NCBI RefSeq assembly: GCF_025725645.1
Contig: NZ_CP107007.1
Coordinates: 620,001 to 684,000, forward strand
Direction: 5' to 3'
DNA from: Halomonas sp. GD1P12
Lineage (GTDB): Bacteria; Pseudomonadota; Gammaproteobacteria; Pseudomonadales; Halomonadaceae
Length of the DNA stretch: 64,000 nt
The stretch's first letter is position 1; every line of letters begins with the position of its first letter. This document shows positions 8,762 to 18,769 of the stretch, in pieces. The translations under genes and the position numbers were made by a program. The notes under the pieces are model-generated. The model did no database searches and was not told the DNA's origin. It saw only the letters and a list, made by a program, of their open reading frames with translations.

Positions 8762-9292
8762 ATGTCGACCCACCACGAGCCCTCATCCTCGAAGCCCGCC
8801 GCCGCCCGAATCACCTACCGCCAGGCGCTGTCGCGCGATGCCGGGGATCAGGCCGAAGTGTTCTATCACGCGGTGATGCAGGGCGCCTCCGGTCACTATG
8901 GCGTGGCCGAGCGCGAGGCCTGGGCCTGCGCGCTGCCGCGCGAGGCGAGTGCCTGGGCGGCGCGCCACGCGTTCTACACCACGATCGTGGCGGTGTGTGA
9001 CGGGCGCTGCGTTGGCTTTTTGGAGCTTGACGTTAAAAACGCGCGCATCGTGACGCTCTACGTCTGGCCATCGCTTGCCGGGCGCGGCATTGGTAGCACT
9101 TTGCTGATCCACGCCGAGCGGCTGCTGCTCGAACAGGGCGCCGGGCGAGTCGATATCGAGGCGAGCCTGGTGCTGTTCGAGCGTCTGGAGCGCCGCGGGT
9201 TCGAAAACCACGGCGAGCAGTGGGTCGAGCGTGGCGGACAGTGGCTCAAACGCTACCGCATGAGCAAGGCGCTCAGCGCTGTCGAGACCTGA
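8762..9292 (+). CDS. GNAT-family N-acetyltransferase
   Basis: The 176-residue protein has a GNAT fold: an N-terminal strand (ARITYRQALSRDA), a central LYVWPSLAGRGIGSTLL segment holding the acetyl-CoA pyrophosphate loop (RGIG), and a C-terminal FERLERRGFENHGEQ typical of YafP-like GNATs. The substrate is not identifiable. GAGG lies nine bases before the ATG. It ends 37 bp before the ampD start and may be cotranscribed with it. Confidence 0.8.
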   Translation: MSTHHEPSSSKPAAARITYRQALSRDAGDQAEVFYHAVMQGASGHYGVAEREAWACALPREASAWAARHAFYTTIVAVCDGRCVGFLELDVKNARIVTLYVWPSLAGRGIGSTLLIHAERLLLEQGAGRVDIEASLVLFERLERRGFENHGEQWVERGGQWLKRYRMSKALSAVET

Positions 9293-9329
9293 GTCGCCGA
9301 TGTTTAGCCCGTCAAAGGAGTACGCTCTC

Positions 9330-9899
9330 GTGACTCAGTCCGAAAGGCCCGGCGTCTGGCCCGGCGCCCGCCCGGTCGACTCGCCCAACCAGGATGCCCG
9401 CGAGAAAGGAGAGGTGTCGCTTCTGGTGATTCACGCCATTAGCCTGCCGCCTGGCGAATTCGGCGGCCCCGCTATCGAGGCGCTGTTCACCAACACGCTC
9501 GACCCAAACGCGCACCCGTTTTTCGAGACGATCGCGCACCTTCGCGTCTCGGCGCACTTTTTGATTCGCCGCGAAGGCGCTTGCGTGCAGTTCGTCGATA
9601 CCGACCACCGCGCTTGGCACGCCGGCCGCTCGCGCTGGTTCGACCCGCGCTTGAGCGCCGCGCGCGAGGCGCTCAACGACTTCTCCGTCGGCGTCGAGCT
9701 CGAAGGCGACGGCGAGCACCCGTTCACCCGCGCCCAGTACGAACGCCTGGCGACGCTGACGCGCTGGCTGATGGCGCGCTACCCGCTACTCAATGAGCAG
9801 CGCATCACCAGCCACGCTCACGTGGCACCGCTTCGAAAGCAGGACCCGGGCCCATGTTTCGATTGGGCTTACTATCGTCAGTGCCTTTCACGTTCGTGA
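9330..9899 (+). CDS. ampD: 1,6-anhydro-N-acetylmuramyl-L-alanine amidase
   Basis: The cytoplasmic zinc amidase removes the stem peptide from anhydromuropeptides during cell-wall recycling and thereby also controls AmpR-dependent beta-lactamase signals. The 189-residue protein keeps the zinc ligands H35 (LVIHAIS), H162 and D172 (SHAHVAPLRKQDPGP), with the same 10-residue spacing as E. coli H154/D164, and K170 of the active site. I chose the GTG at 9330 because AAGGAG lies nine bases before it; the upstream ATG at 9300 has no such site. Confidence 0.92.
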   Translation: MTQSERPGVWPGARPVDSPNQDAREKGEVSLLVIHAISLPPGEFGGPAIEALFTNTLDPNAHPFFETIAHLRVSAHFLIRREGACVQFVDTDHRAWHAGRSRWFDPRLSAAREALNDFSVGVELEGDGEHPFTRAQYERLATLTRWLMARYPLLNEQRITSHAHVAPLRKQDPGPCFDWAYYRQCLSRS

Positions 9900-10327
9900 C
9901 CTGCGTCAGAAAACGCGCACTTGCCGGTGTGAAAAAGGTGCGAGCGCACCAAAGTAATTCATTCCCAAGAGAATAAAACGGTAGTTTGACTACAATTTGG
10001 CGTTCTAGAGGCTTTGGAAATGCCTTCCAAAAGCATTATGTTGCGGTGCAATATGTTGTTTTGGATGGAATTTCCATTGCGTGATAATTGGCAGAATAGC
10101 GACTTTGCGGTATCTTCTCTATACAAAAGGCTAACCTGTATGGCCCCTGTGTAGCGCTGCTACATTCAAGCGCCATTAACCTCGCTAGCGCTGAATGTAG
10201 AACCCAAAACCTGTCAGACACGCAAGCTCGGCCTCACTATCGGCCCTGGCGGCTCAACGTCGCAGCCGCCCCATCCCCAAAAGGGTAGCGGGCGTATTGT
10301 CATTTATCGTCATTCGGAGAGACCTCT
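9900..10327 (+). other. AT-rich aceE upstream region
   Basis: This 428-bp gap has no convincing gene. Its base composition is clearly lower in GC than the flanks from about 9950 to 10140. A possible promoter is TTGGCA (10088-10093) with TATCTT (10111-10116) at 17-bp spacing. The leader that follows carries strong inverted repeats (10151-10200). I saw no PdhR-type TGGTnnnACCA site here. Confidence 0.5.
10151..10200 (+). promoter_or_regulatory. Nested inverted repeats in the aceE leader
   Basis: GTAGC-GCT-GCTAC (10151-10163) forms one hairpin. Overlapping it, CTACATTCAAGCGC (10160-10173) pairs with GCGCTGAATGTAG (10188-10200) except for one bulged A. The two structures share the CTAC at 10160-10163 and so are mutually exclusive in RNA. 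No U-tract follows, so this is not a plain terminator. It could be a leader switch or a protein site; no function is demonstrated. Confidence 0.5.
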
Positions 10328-13000
10328 ATGAGTCTGGAGACAAGAGAAGATCTCGATCCGGTCGAAACCACGGAGTGGCTTGAATCCCTGGAATCGGTAC
10401 TGGATCGTGAGGGCGAAGATCGCGCCCGCTACCTGATGACCCGCCTGGCGGATCGTATGCGTCGGGACGGGATGAAGGTGCCCTTCTCGGTGACGACCCC
10501 GCACCGCAACACCATTCCGGTTCATCGCGAAGCGCAGATGCCGGGCGATCTGTTCATGGAGCGGCGCATCCGCTCGCTAATTCGCTACAACGCGATCGCT
10601 CAGGTCATCCGTAACAACCGCGCAAACCCGGGGCTGGGCGGCCACATCGCAAGCTTCATGTCCTCGGCCACACTCTATGATGTGGGCTTCAACCACTTCT
10701 TCCGTGCCGCAAAAGACGACTTCGCAGGCGACTTGGTCTACATTCAGGGCCACGTGGCGCCGGGCATCTACGCACGCTCCTACCTGGAAGGGCGTCTCTC
10801 TGAAGAGCAGATGGACAGCTTCCGCCAGGAAGTCGACGGCGACGGCCTCTCCTCCTACCCGCACCCCTGGCTGATGCCGGAGTACTGGCAGTTCCCGACG
10901 GTTTCCATGGGGCTGGGCCCGATTCAGGCGATCTATCAGGCACACGTGATGAAGTATCTGCATCATCGCGAGCTCAAGAACATGTACGACCGCAAGATCT
11001 GGTGCTTCATGGGCGACGGTGAGTGCGACGAGCCGGAATCCCTGGGCGCGATTTCGTTGGCCGGGCGTGAAAACCTCGACAACCTGATCTTCGTCATCAA
11101 CTGCAACCTTCAGCGCCTCGACGGCCCGGTGCGCGGCAACTCCCGCGTGATGGACGAGCTCGAAGGCGTGTTCCGCGGCGCCGACTGGAACGTGATCAAG
11201 GTCGTCTGGGGCCGTCACTGGGACCCGCTGTTCGAAAAGGACAAGAAGGGCGTTCTGCAAAAGCGCATGGACGAAGCCGTCGACGGCGAGTACCAGAACT
11301 ACAAGGCCAACGGTGGCGCGTATACCCGCGAGCACTTCTTCGGCAAGTACCCGGAAACCGAGGAGATGGTCAAGGACCTCTCCGACGAGGACATCTGGAA
11401 GCTTAACCGCGGCGGCCACGACCCGTTCAAGGTCTACTCGGCCTATCACGAGGCGGTGAACACCCAAAACGGCAAGCCCACCGTCATCCTGGCGCACACC
11501 GTCAAGGGTTACGGCATGGGCGCCGGCGACGGCGAAGCGGCCAACGAGGCCCACCAGGTCAAGAGCATGGAGTACGAGGCGCTGAAGAAATTCCGCGACC
11601 GCTTCGGTATTCCGCTGTCTGACGAGCAGCTCAAGGAAGTGCCGTACTACAAGCCCGAGGAGGACTCCCCGGAGCTCAAGTACATGCACCTGCAGCGCGA
11701 GCGCCTGAACGGCTACCTGCCGGCGCGCCAAAGCGATTTCGAAGCGCTCGAGATTCCGAGTCTCGAAGACAAGACCTTCGCCTCGCAGCTCGGCGGCTCC
11801 AAGGGCCGCGAAGTCTCCACCACCATGTCCTTCGTTCGCGTATTGAACGGCCTGGTCAAGGACAAGAAACTCGGCAAGTACGTCGTGCCGATCATTCCGG
11901 ATGAGGCACGTACCTTCGGCATGGAAGGCATGTTCCGCCAGCTGGGTATCTATTCGGCCGCCGGCCAGAAGTACGAGCCGGTCGATAAAGGCCAGATCAT
12001 GTACTACCGCGAGGACCAGAAAGGTCAGGTGCTCGAGGAAGGCATTACCGAGGCGGGCGCGATGTCGGCCTGGATGGCGGCCGCGACCTCCTACAGCAAC
12101 AACCACGTCACGCTGTTGCCGTTTTACATCTACTACTCGATGTTCGGCTTCCAGCGCATTGGCGATCTGGCCTGGGCGGCCGGCGACCTGCAGGCGCGCG
12201 GCTTCATGGTCGGCGGCACTGCAGGGCGCACCACGCTCAACGGCGAAGGGTTGCAGCACCAGGATGGCCACAGCCTGATCCAGGCCTCGACCATTCCGAA
12301 CTGCAGAAGCTACGATCCGACCTACGGTCACGAAGTCGCCGTCATCGTTCAGGACGGTTTGAAGCGCATGTTCACCGACAAGGAGAACTGCTTCTACTAC
12401 CTGACCGTGATGAACGAGAACTACGAGCATCCGGAACTCGAGGACGTGCCCACCGAGGACATCGTCAAGGGCATGTACCTGCTGCGCGAAACGAAGGGCG
12501 ACAAGGGCCGCGTTCAGCTGCTGGGCTCCGGCACGATCCTGCGCGAAGTCGAAGCCGCTGCCGAGCTTCTGGCCGAGGATTGGCATGTAGGCGCCGACAT
12601 CTGGAGCGTCACCAGCTTCAACGAGCTGCGCCGCGAAGCGCTGACGCTGGACCGCGAAGCCTTCCTGAACCCGGATGCCGAGGTGCAAAAGCCGCACGTC
12701 ACCAAGTGCCTGGAAGGGCGTGAGGGACCGGCGATCGCCTCAACGGACTACATGAAGCTTTACGCCGACCAGGTGCGCGCCTGGGTGCCCACCGAGTACA
12801 CCGTGCTGGGCACCGACGGGTTCGGTCGCTCCGACACCCGCGAGAAGCTGAGAAGCTTCTTCGAGGTGGATCGTCACTTCGTCGTGGTCGCCGCTCTGCG
12901 CGCGCTTGCCGAGCGTGGCGATATCGAACGCAAGCTGGTAGGCGAGGCGATCGCGAAGTACGGCATCGACGCCAGCAAGCCTAACCCGCTGATCAGCTAA
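10328..13000 (+). CDS. aceE: Pyruvate dehydrogenase E1 component (homodimeric type)
   Basis: The 890-residue thiamine-diphosphate enzyme decarboxylates pyruvate and acetylates the lipoyl groups of AceF. The ThDP motif begins at G229-D230-G231-E232 (FMGDGECDEPE) and ends with the FVINCN asparagine. HRNTIP and PANPGLGGH-like segments near residues 55-100 are family hallmarks, and QHQDGHS lies in the C-terminal transketolase-like half. Length fits the family (about 885). It sits 56 bp upstream of aceF; the E3 gene is not in the window. Confidence 0.97.
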   Translation: MSLETREDLDPVETTEWLESLESVLDREGEDRARYLMTRLADRMRRDGMKVPFSVTTPHRNTIPVHREAQMPGDLFMERRIRSLIRYNAIAQVIRNNRANPGLGGHIASFMSSATLYDVGFNHFFRAAKDDFAGDLVYIQGHVAPGIYARSYLEGRLSEEQMDSFRQEVDGDGLSSYPHPWLMPEYWQFPTVSMGLGPIQAIYQAHVMKYLHHRELKNMYDRKIWCFMGDGECDEPESLGAISLAGRENLDNLIFVINCNLQRLDGPVRGNSRVMDELEGVFRGADWNVIKVVWGRHWDPLFEKDKKGVLQKRMDEAVDGEYQNYKANGGAYTREHFFGKYPETEEMVKDLSDEDIWKLNRGGHDPFKVYSAYHEAVNTQNGKPTVILAHTVKGYGMGAGDGEAANEAHQVKSMEYEALKKFRDRFGIPLSDEQLKEVPYYKPEEDSPELKYMHLQRERLNGYLPARQSDFEALEIPSLEDKTFASQLGGSKGREVSTTMSFVRVLNGLVKDKKLGKYVVPIIPDEARTFGMEGMFRQLGIYSAAGQKYEPVDKGQIMYYREDQKGQVLEEGITEAGAMSAWMAAATSYSNNHVTLLPFYIYYSMFGFQRIGDLAWAAGDLQARGFMVGGTAGRTTLNGEGLQHQDGHSLIQASTIPNCRSYDPTYGHEVAVIVQDGLKRMFTDKENCFYYLTVMNENYEHPELEDVPTEDIVKGMYLLRETKGDKGRVQLLGSGTILREVEAAAELLAEDWHVGADIWSVTSFNELRREALTLDREAFLNPDAEVQKPHVTKCLEGREGPAIASTDYMKLYADQVRAWVPTEYTVLGTDGFGRSDTREKLRSFFEVDRHFVVVAALRALAERGDIERKLVGEAIAKYGIDASKPNPLIS

Positions 13001-13056
13001 ACCGCAGTCCGGCGGGGTGACCCGCCGGCTCGATCCGATTTGGAAGGAGCGCGACC

Positions 13057-15195
13057 TTGAGTAGCGAAATCATCAAAGTTCCCGATATCGGTGGCGATAC
13101 CGATGTCGAAATCATCGAGATTGCGGTGTCAGAAGGCGACGTCATCGAAGCGGAAGACGCCCTGATCACGCTGGAATCCGACAAGGCCAGTATGGACGTG
13201 CCCTCGCCCAAGGGCGGCAAGGTCATCAAGGTGCTGGTCAAGGAAGGCGATAAGGTCTCCGAAGGCGACGACATCGTCGAGCTGGAAGTCGAGGGTGACG
13301 ATAGCGACGACGATCAGGCCGAGGACGACCAGGACGCCGACGCCGACGATCAGAGCGATGACGATCAAGGCGACGATGGCCAGAGCGACGACGAGCCGCC
13401 GAAAAGCGACTCCTCCGGCAGCGCCGAAAAGTCCAGCGGCGGCAAAAAAGCCGGCGGCAAGCAGACCGTGGACATCGTGGTCCCGGATCTGGGAGGCTCT
13501 GAAAACGTCGAGATCATCGAAGTCGCGGTCAGCGAAGGCGACAGCGTCGACGCTGAAGACGCGCTGATTACGCTCGAATCCGACAAGGCGTCGATGGACG
13601 TGCCGAGCCCGCACGGCGGCAAGATCGTATCGCTTACCGTCAAGGAAGGCGACACCGTCTCCGAAGGCGACGTGATCGGTCAGATCGAGATCGAAGGCGA
13701 AGGCGATGACGACGACACTGATGACAGTGTCGACGACGAGCCCCAGGCCTCCACCGATCAAGACGACGTCGCGACGCCAGACGCCGAAGAGGGCGAAGAC
13801 GAGGACGACGGCGACGACGAGAGCGGCGCGACCGAGCGCAAGGAAGTCCGCGTGCCGGATCTTTCCGGCGCCTCGGACGTACCGGTCATCGAGCTTGCCG
13901 CCTCTGTCGGCGATGAGATCAACGAAGAAGACGCGCTGATCACGCTCGAGTCCGACAAGGCGTCGATGGACGTGCCGAGCCCCTACAAGGGCAAACTGGT
14001 CGAACTCAGTGTCAAGGAGGGCGACACCGTCTCCGAAGGCGACGTCATCGCCTACATCGAAGTCGCTTCCAGCGGCGGCAAGAAGTCTGCCAAGAAGCAG
14101 GAGAAGAAAGCCGCCCCTGACAAGCAGGCCGAGGGCAGCGCCAAAAAGTCCGAAGCGAAGTCCGACAGCGGCAAAAGCAAGGGCGGCGACAAGAGTGGCA
14201 AGAGCGAAAGCGCCGGCGGCTCACCAAGCCCCGAGGCGGCCATGGCGGCGCACAAGCCCCGCGATGGCAAGCTCGTGCACGCCGGCCCCGCGGTGCGCAT
14301 GCTCGCCCGCGAGTTTGGCGTCGATCTCGAGCTGGTCAAGCCCAGTGGCCCCAAAGAGCGCATCCTGAAAGAGGACGTGCAGGCCTACGTCAAGCAGGCG
14401 CTTGCCGAGAAGGGCAGCGCCCCGGCGCAGTCCGGTGCTCAGGCGCCGAGCGGCGGCGCGGGTATTCCGGCGGTGCCGGAGGTCGACTTCAGCCAGTTCG
14501 GCGAAGTGGAAGAGAAGCCGATGGGGCGTCTGCTCAAGATGGGCGCGACCAATCTGCACAGAAGCTGGCTCAACGTGCCCCACGTGACCCAGTTCGACGA
14601 GGCGGACATCACCGAGCTCGAGAACTTCAGAAAGTCGATGAAGGCCGAAGCCGAAGCCCAGGGCGCCAAGCTCACGCCGCTGCCGTTTCTGGTCAAGGCG
14701 TGCGCCTTTGCGCTCAGGAAGTTCCCGCAGTTCAACGTCAGCCTCAAGGGTGACGGCGAGACGCTGGTGTGGAAGAAGTACGTCCACATCGGTATCGCCG
14801 TGGACACTCCGGAAGGCCTGATGGTGCCGGTGCTGCGCGATGCCGACAAGAAGTCCCTGATCGACATCGCGAAAGAGATGGCCGAGCTTGGCAAGAAGGC
14901 GCAGAGCAAGAAGCTCAAACGCGACGAGATGACCGGCGGCTGCTTCACCATTTCGAGCCTGGGCTCGATTGGCGGCACGGCGTTCACGCCGATCGTCAAC
15001 GCGCCGGAAGTAGCGATTCTGGGCGTTTCGAAGTCGCAGATGAAGCCGGTCTGGGACGGCGCCGCCTTCCAGCCGCGTTTGATGATGCCGCTGTCGCTCT
15101 CCTATGATCACCGCGCGATCAACGGGGCCGACGCTGCGCGCTTCACCGCGTTTTTGGCCGACGTACTGACCGACATCCGCCGCCTGCTGCTCTAA
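13057..15195 (+). CDS. aceF: Pyruvate dehydrogenase E2, three lipoyl domains
   Basis: The 712-residue dihydrolipoyl acetyltransferase starts at TTG 13057, nine bases after AAGGAG. Three lipoyl domains carry SDKASMD motifs with lipoylated K43, K177 and K301. A peripheral-subunit-binding domain follows at about 400-450 (VRMLAREFGVDL), then the catalytic domain from about 480. The active site reads DHRAINGAD, with H685 and N689; the aspartate of the enterobacterial HxxxD motif is Asn, as I recall also for Azotobacter and Pseudomonas. Linkers 1 (about 79-118) and 2 (about 212-260) are very Asp/Glu-rich; linker 3 (about 338-395) is Lys/Ser-rich. Confidence 0.96.
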   Translation: MSSEIIKVPDIGGDTDVEIIEIAVSEGDVIEAEDALITLESDKASMDVPSPKGGKVIKVLVKEGDKVSEGDDIVELEVEGDDSDDDQAEDDQDADADDQSDDDQGDDGQSDDEPPKSDSSGSAEKSSGGKKAGGKQTVDIVVPDLGGSENVEIIEVAVSEGDSVDAEDALITLESDKASMDVPSPHGGKIVSLTVKEGDTVSEGDVIGQIEIEGEGDDDDTDDSVDDEPQASTDQDDVATPDAEEGEDEDDGDDESGATERKEVRVPDLSGASDVPVIELAASVGDEINEEDALITLESDKASMDVPSPYKGKLVELSVKEGDTVSEGDVIAYIEVASSGGKKSAKKQEKKAAPDKQAEGSAKKSEAKSDSGKSKGGDKSGKSESAGGSPSPEAAMAAHKPRDGKLVHAGPAVRMLAREFGVDLELVKPSGPKERILKEDVQAYVKQALAEKGSAPAQSGAQAPSGGAGIPAVPEVDFSQFGEVEEKPMGRLLKMGATNLHRSWLNVPHVTQFDEADITELENFRKSMKAEAEAQGAKLTPLPFLVKACAFALRKFPQFNVSLKGDGETLVWKKYVHIGIAVDTPEGLMVPVLRDADKKSLIDIAKEMAELGKKAQSKKLKRDEMTGGCFTISSLGSIGGTAFTPIVNAPEVAILGVSKSQMKPVWDGAAFQPRLMMPLSLSYDHRAINGADAARFTAFLADVLTDIRRLLL

Positions 15196-15212
15196 GCGCG
15201 CAGCGACGGATG

Positions 15213-15251
15213 GCAAGCGGCGCCCATTTTTATGGGCGCCGCTTGCGTTTT
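15213..15251 (+). terminator. Rho-independent terminator after aceF
   Basis: A perfect 15-bp stem (15213-15227 with 15232-15246, core AAGCGGCGCCCAT) closes a four-base TTTT loop and is followed by GTTTTGATTC, 17 bases after the aceF stop. Confidence 0.9.
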
Positions 15252-15261
15252 GATTCTTTAG

Positions 15262-16068
<807 letters not shown>

Positions 16069-16078
16069 CCCTCACTAC

Positions 16079-16112
16079 GCGCCGACGCTCGCCGCCGGCG
16101 CCGCTTCTTTTT
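16079..16112 (+). terminator. Possible weak terminator after adk
   Basis: A 6-bp GC stem (GCGCCG with CGGCGC) encloses an 11-base loop and is followed by CGCTTCTTTTTC. The stem is short for its loop, so the call is tentative. Confidence 0.35.
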
Positions 16113-16174
16113 CGAGTATCGAAGGCCGGGCGTTACGCGCTCGCGCCTTTTGCCGTTTGGAGTATCAAGTCGCC

Positions 16175-16873
16175 ATGTCGTCATACCTTCTCGCCCTGGA
16201 CGCCTCGTCGAGCGCCTGTTCAGCGGCGCTGATTCGCGCCGAAGGCGAGCATCGCGAATGCCTTTCGCGCTTCGAGCACACCCCGCGCGCGCATACCAAA
16301 CGGCTTTTGCCGATGATCGACGAGGTGCTGGGGGAAGCAGGTATTACACCGAAAGAGCTCGATGGCGTCGCCTACGGCCACGGGCCGGGGTCGTTCACCG
16401 GCCTGCGTATCGCCGCCGGTACCGCCCAGGGGCTCGCCTTCGGGCTCGACTGCCCGCTGGTCGGGGTGTCGACGCTGGAGGCGCTGGCACTCCAGGCCCA
16501 TCGGCGCTATCACTTTCGCCATATCGTCACCGCCCTGGATGCGCGCATGGGCGAGGTCTACACCGCCGCTTGGCGCTGCGGGGAGGATCTGGCGAGCCTT
16601 TGCGATGACGAGGTCGTGATCGATCCTGCCCGCGTCATTCTGCCGGACCAGCAAACCGACTGGGTCGGAGTGGGCTCGGGCTTCGCGCTCTGGGATCAGT
16701 TCGACGATCTCTTGAAGGCGAGTATGACGCAGCACCTGACAGATCTCGAACCGCGGGCCGAGGAGATGGCCTGGATTGGCCTGCGCGGGCTTAATGCCGG
16801 CGCTGGCCGCGCGCCCATCGAGGTGCAGCCGGTGTACCTGCGAAACGACGTGGCCTGGAAAAAGCCCGCGTGA
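16175..16873 (+). CDS. tsaB: tRNA threonylcarbamoyladenosine biosynthesis protein TsaB
   Basis: The 232-residue ASKHA-fold protein is the scaffold partner of TsaD and TsaE in the t6A37 modification complex. It shows [14 protein letters not shown] at the N-terminus, [11 protein letters not shown] (the most conserved motif of YeaZ/TsaB) and [11 protein letters not shown]. coli TsaB has 231 residues. I place the start at ATG 16175; the TTG at 16157 overlaps the GGAG ribosome-binding site and is not used. Its stop overlaps the start of rsmJ by four bases. Confidence 0.93.
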   Translation: MSSYLLALDASSSACSAALIRAEGEHRECLSRFEHTPRAHTKRLLPMIDEVLGEAGITPKELDGVAYGHGPGSFTGLRIAAGTAQGLAFGLDCPLVGVSTLEALALQAHRRYHFRHIVTALDARMGEVYTAAWRCGEDLASLCDDEVVIDPARVILPDQQTDWVGVGSGFALWDQFDDLLKASMTQHLTDLEPRAEEMAWIGLRGLNAGAGRAPIEVQPVYLRNDVAWKKPA

Positions 16874-17592
16874 GCGCAGACCCGGATCAGAGCGTGTGCG
16901 CACTGCCCGACGGGCTTGCGCTTCAAACCGTGGATGGGCGGCTGGCGCTGTGCGGCGACCCTAAGGTGTTTGGCCACCCGCTCAGCGTGGACTTCGTGGG
17001 CGGCAAGGCGGGGCACCGGCGCCAGTTCGGCGGCGGGCGCGGCCAGCTCGTGGCCAAGGCGTGCGGGCTTGCCAAAGGCGTGACGCCGAGTATCGTGGAC
17101 GCGACCGCCGGGCTTGGCCGCGACGCTTTCGTGCTGGCGAGTCTTGGCGCGCCGGTGCTTTTGATCGAGCGGGTGCCGGCAATCGCCGCGCTATTAAAAG
17201 ACGGCCTGGAGCGGGCGCTGATCGATGCCGAGGTGGGAGAGATCGCTGCGCGCATGACGTTACAGCAGGGCGACAGCGCCACTTTGCTTGCCGCGTTGAT
17301 CGAAGAGGCGGCGTTCGAAGCTCAGGTGATTCATCTCGACCCGATGTTCCCCCACCGCGACAAATCGGCGTTGGTGAAAAAGGAGATGCGCCTTTTCCAG
17401 CGGTTGGCCGGCAGCGACGACGACGCGCCCAGGCTTTTGGAGCAGGCGCTGGACGTCGCCACCCACCGGGTGGTGGTCAAGCGCCCGCGCAAGGCGCCGC
17501 CCATCGAGGGGCCAACGCCCAACCATACGCTGATGGGCAAGACCAGCCGCTACGATCTCTACGTGCATCGCTCGCTTGCCAAATCACGCTAA
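16870..17592 (+). CDS. rsmJ: 16S rRNA (guanine1516-N2)-methyltransferase
   Basis: The 240-residue Rossmann-fold methyltransferase has the SAM motif [18 protein letters not shown], a HLDPMFPHR catalytic-type motif and the [12 protein letters not shown] segment specific to RsmJ/YhiQ. It starts with GTG at 16870, overlapping the tsaB stop (GTGA), which suggests translational coupling. A phospholipase D gene follows after 16 bp with its own AAGGAG. Confidence 0.93.
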   Translation: MSADPDQSVCALPDGLALQTVDGRLALCGDPKVFGHPLSVDFVGGKAGHRRQFGGGRGQLVAKACGLAKGVTPSIVDATAGLGRDAFVLASLGAPVLLIERVPAIAALLKDGLERALIDAEVGEIAARMTLQQGDSATLLAALIEEAAFEAQVIHLDPMFPHRDKSALVKKEMRLFQRLAGSDDDAPRLLEQALDVATHRVVVKRPRKAPPIEGPTPNHTLMGKTSRYDLYVHRSLAKSR

Positions 17593-17608
17593 CGCCCAAG
17601 GAGTCGCC

Positions 17609-18727
17609 ATGTCGCCTCTATGGCGCGACGGTAATCGCTTCACCCTGCTGCCGGAAGCGGCGGTGTTTCTGCCCAACATGCTCGAGACGATCGACACCGC
17701 CGAGCACTACGTGCTGGTCGAACTCTACCTGATGGAGTCCGGCGAGCTCGCCGACCGGCTGAGCAAAGCGCTGATCGACGCCTGCGCTCGCGGCGTGAAG
17801 GTCTACCTGCTGCTCGATGGCTACGGCGCCATGGGGCTTGAAAACGCGGACCGCACGCGGCTGATGCAGGGCGGCGTGGCGCTGGCGTTTTTCAACCCCC
17901 TGGGGCTTCACTCGCTGGCGCGCAACCTGAGTCGCGATCACCGAAAGATCGTGGTGGTCGACGGGCGCGTAGCGTTCACCGGCGGCTTCGGCGCGGTGGA
18001 CGAATTCCTCAAGGCCTGGTACGAGATCGCGGTACGGGTAGAAGGCCCGGCAGTGGCGGACTGGGAGGCGCTGTTTCGAAGGCTATGGCGCTCGACGCTG
18101 ACCCGCCATGACAAACAGAGCCCACGCCCGGCGCTTGCCCCGCGCCTGGCGCCGCCGCACTTCGAGGACGGCGCGTTTGGGCGAGTGATGCCGGCGCGCG
18201 GCTACCGCTACCAGGCGATTCGCCACTCGCTGCATGCTCAGGTGCGCGGCTCGAAAACCAGGCTCTGGCTCTGCACCCCGTACTTCGTGCCCACCTTTGC
18301 GCTTAGACGGCGGCTCGCCCGGGCGGCCAGGCGGGGCGTGGACGTGCGCCTGCTGCTGCCGGGGCAAAAGCACGACCACCCGGGTGTGCGCTACGCGGGG
18401 CAGCGCTTTTATCAAGCGCTATTGAAAGCCGGGGTGCGCATCTTCGAGTTCCAGCCGACCTTCATTCATGCCAAGTTCGTGCTGGTAGATGACTGGGTGA
18501 GCATCGGCTCCTGCAACTTCGATCACTGGAATCTTCATTACAACATGGAGGCGAACCAGGAGATTCGCTCGCTCGCCATGGCGGAAGAAGTGCAGGCGCT
18601 GTTCGAGCGTAACTTCGCCGCAAGCGACGAGGTCGACGCCCACGCCTGGGCGTCCAGACCCTGGCCCCAGCGCGTGCGAGAGTGGCTTTACGGGCTGCTG
18701 GATGCGGTGGTAACGCGCCTGAAATAG
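17609..18727 (+). CDS. ClsB-like cardiolipin synthase / phospholipase D family protein
   Basis: The 372-residue protein carries two HKD motifs: H111-K113-D118 (HRKIVVVDG) and H287-K289-D294 (HAKFVLVDD), each followed by the expected Gly/Ser-rich turn (FTGG, IGSCNFD). No N-terminal membrane helices are present, which fits the ClsB (YbhO) rather than the ClsA type. ClsB-like enzymes make cardiolipin or transfer phosphatidyl groups. The start follows AAGGAG by six bases. Its last codons fall in a 17-bp tandem repeat. Confidence 0.85.
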   Translation: MSPLWRDGNRFTLLPEAAVFLPNMLETIDTAEHYVLVELYLMESGELADRLSKALIDACARGVKVYLLLDGYGAMGLENADRTRLMQGGVALAFFNPLGLHSLARNLSRDHRKIVVVDGRVAFTGGFGAVDEFLKAWYEIAVRVEGPAVADWEALFRRLWRSTLTRHDKQSPRPALAPRLAPPHFEDGAFGRVMPARGYRYQAIRHSLHAQVRGSKTRLWLCTPYFVPTFALRRRLARAARRGVDVRLLLPGQKHDHPGVRYAGQRFYQALLKAGVRIFEFQPTFIHAKFVLVDDWVSIGSCNFDHWNLHYNMEANQEIRSLAMAEEVQALFERNFAASDEVDAHAWASRPWPQRVREWLYGLLDAVVTRLK

Positions 18728-18769
18728 CTCTTTGGCTGAAATAGCTCCCTGGCTGAAATAGCGCCCTAG
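18719..18769. repeat. Three-copy 17-bp tandem repeat across convergent gene ends
   Basis: Three units, CTGAAATAGCTCTTTGG, CTGAAATAGCTCCCTGG and CTGAAATAGCGCCCTAG, run without gaps. The first unit contains the TAG stop of the phospholipase D gene, and the third contains the complement of the stop codon of the opposite YecA-family gene. The repeat therefore fills the whole intergenic space. Confidence 0.9.

Noticed and set aside
10577..12697. A 706-codon open frame antisense to aceE
   Set aside because: It mirrors the codon structure of a fully conserved E1 gene; its translation is low-complexity Val/Ala/His-rich and matches no family I know.
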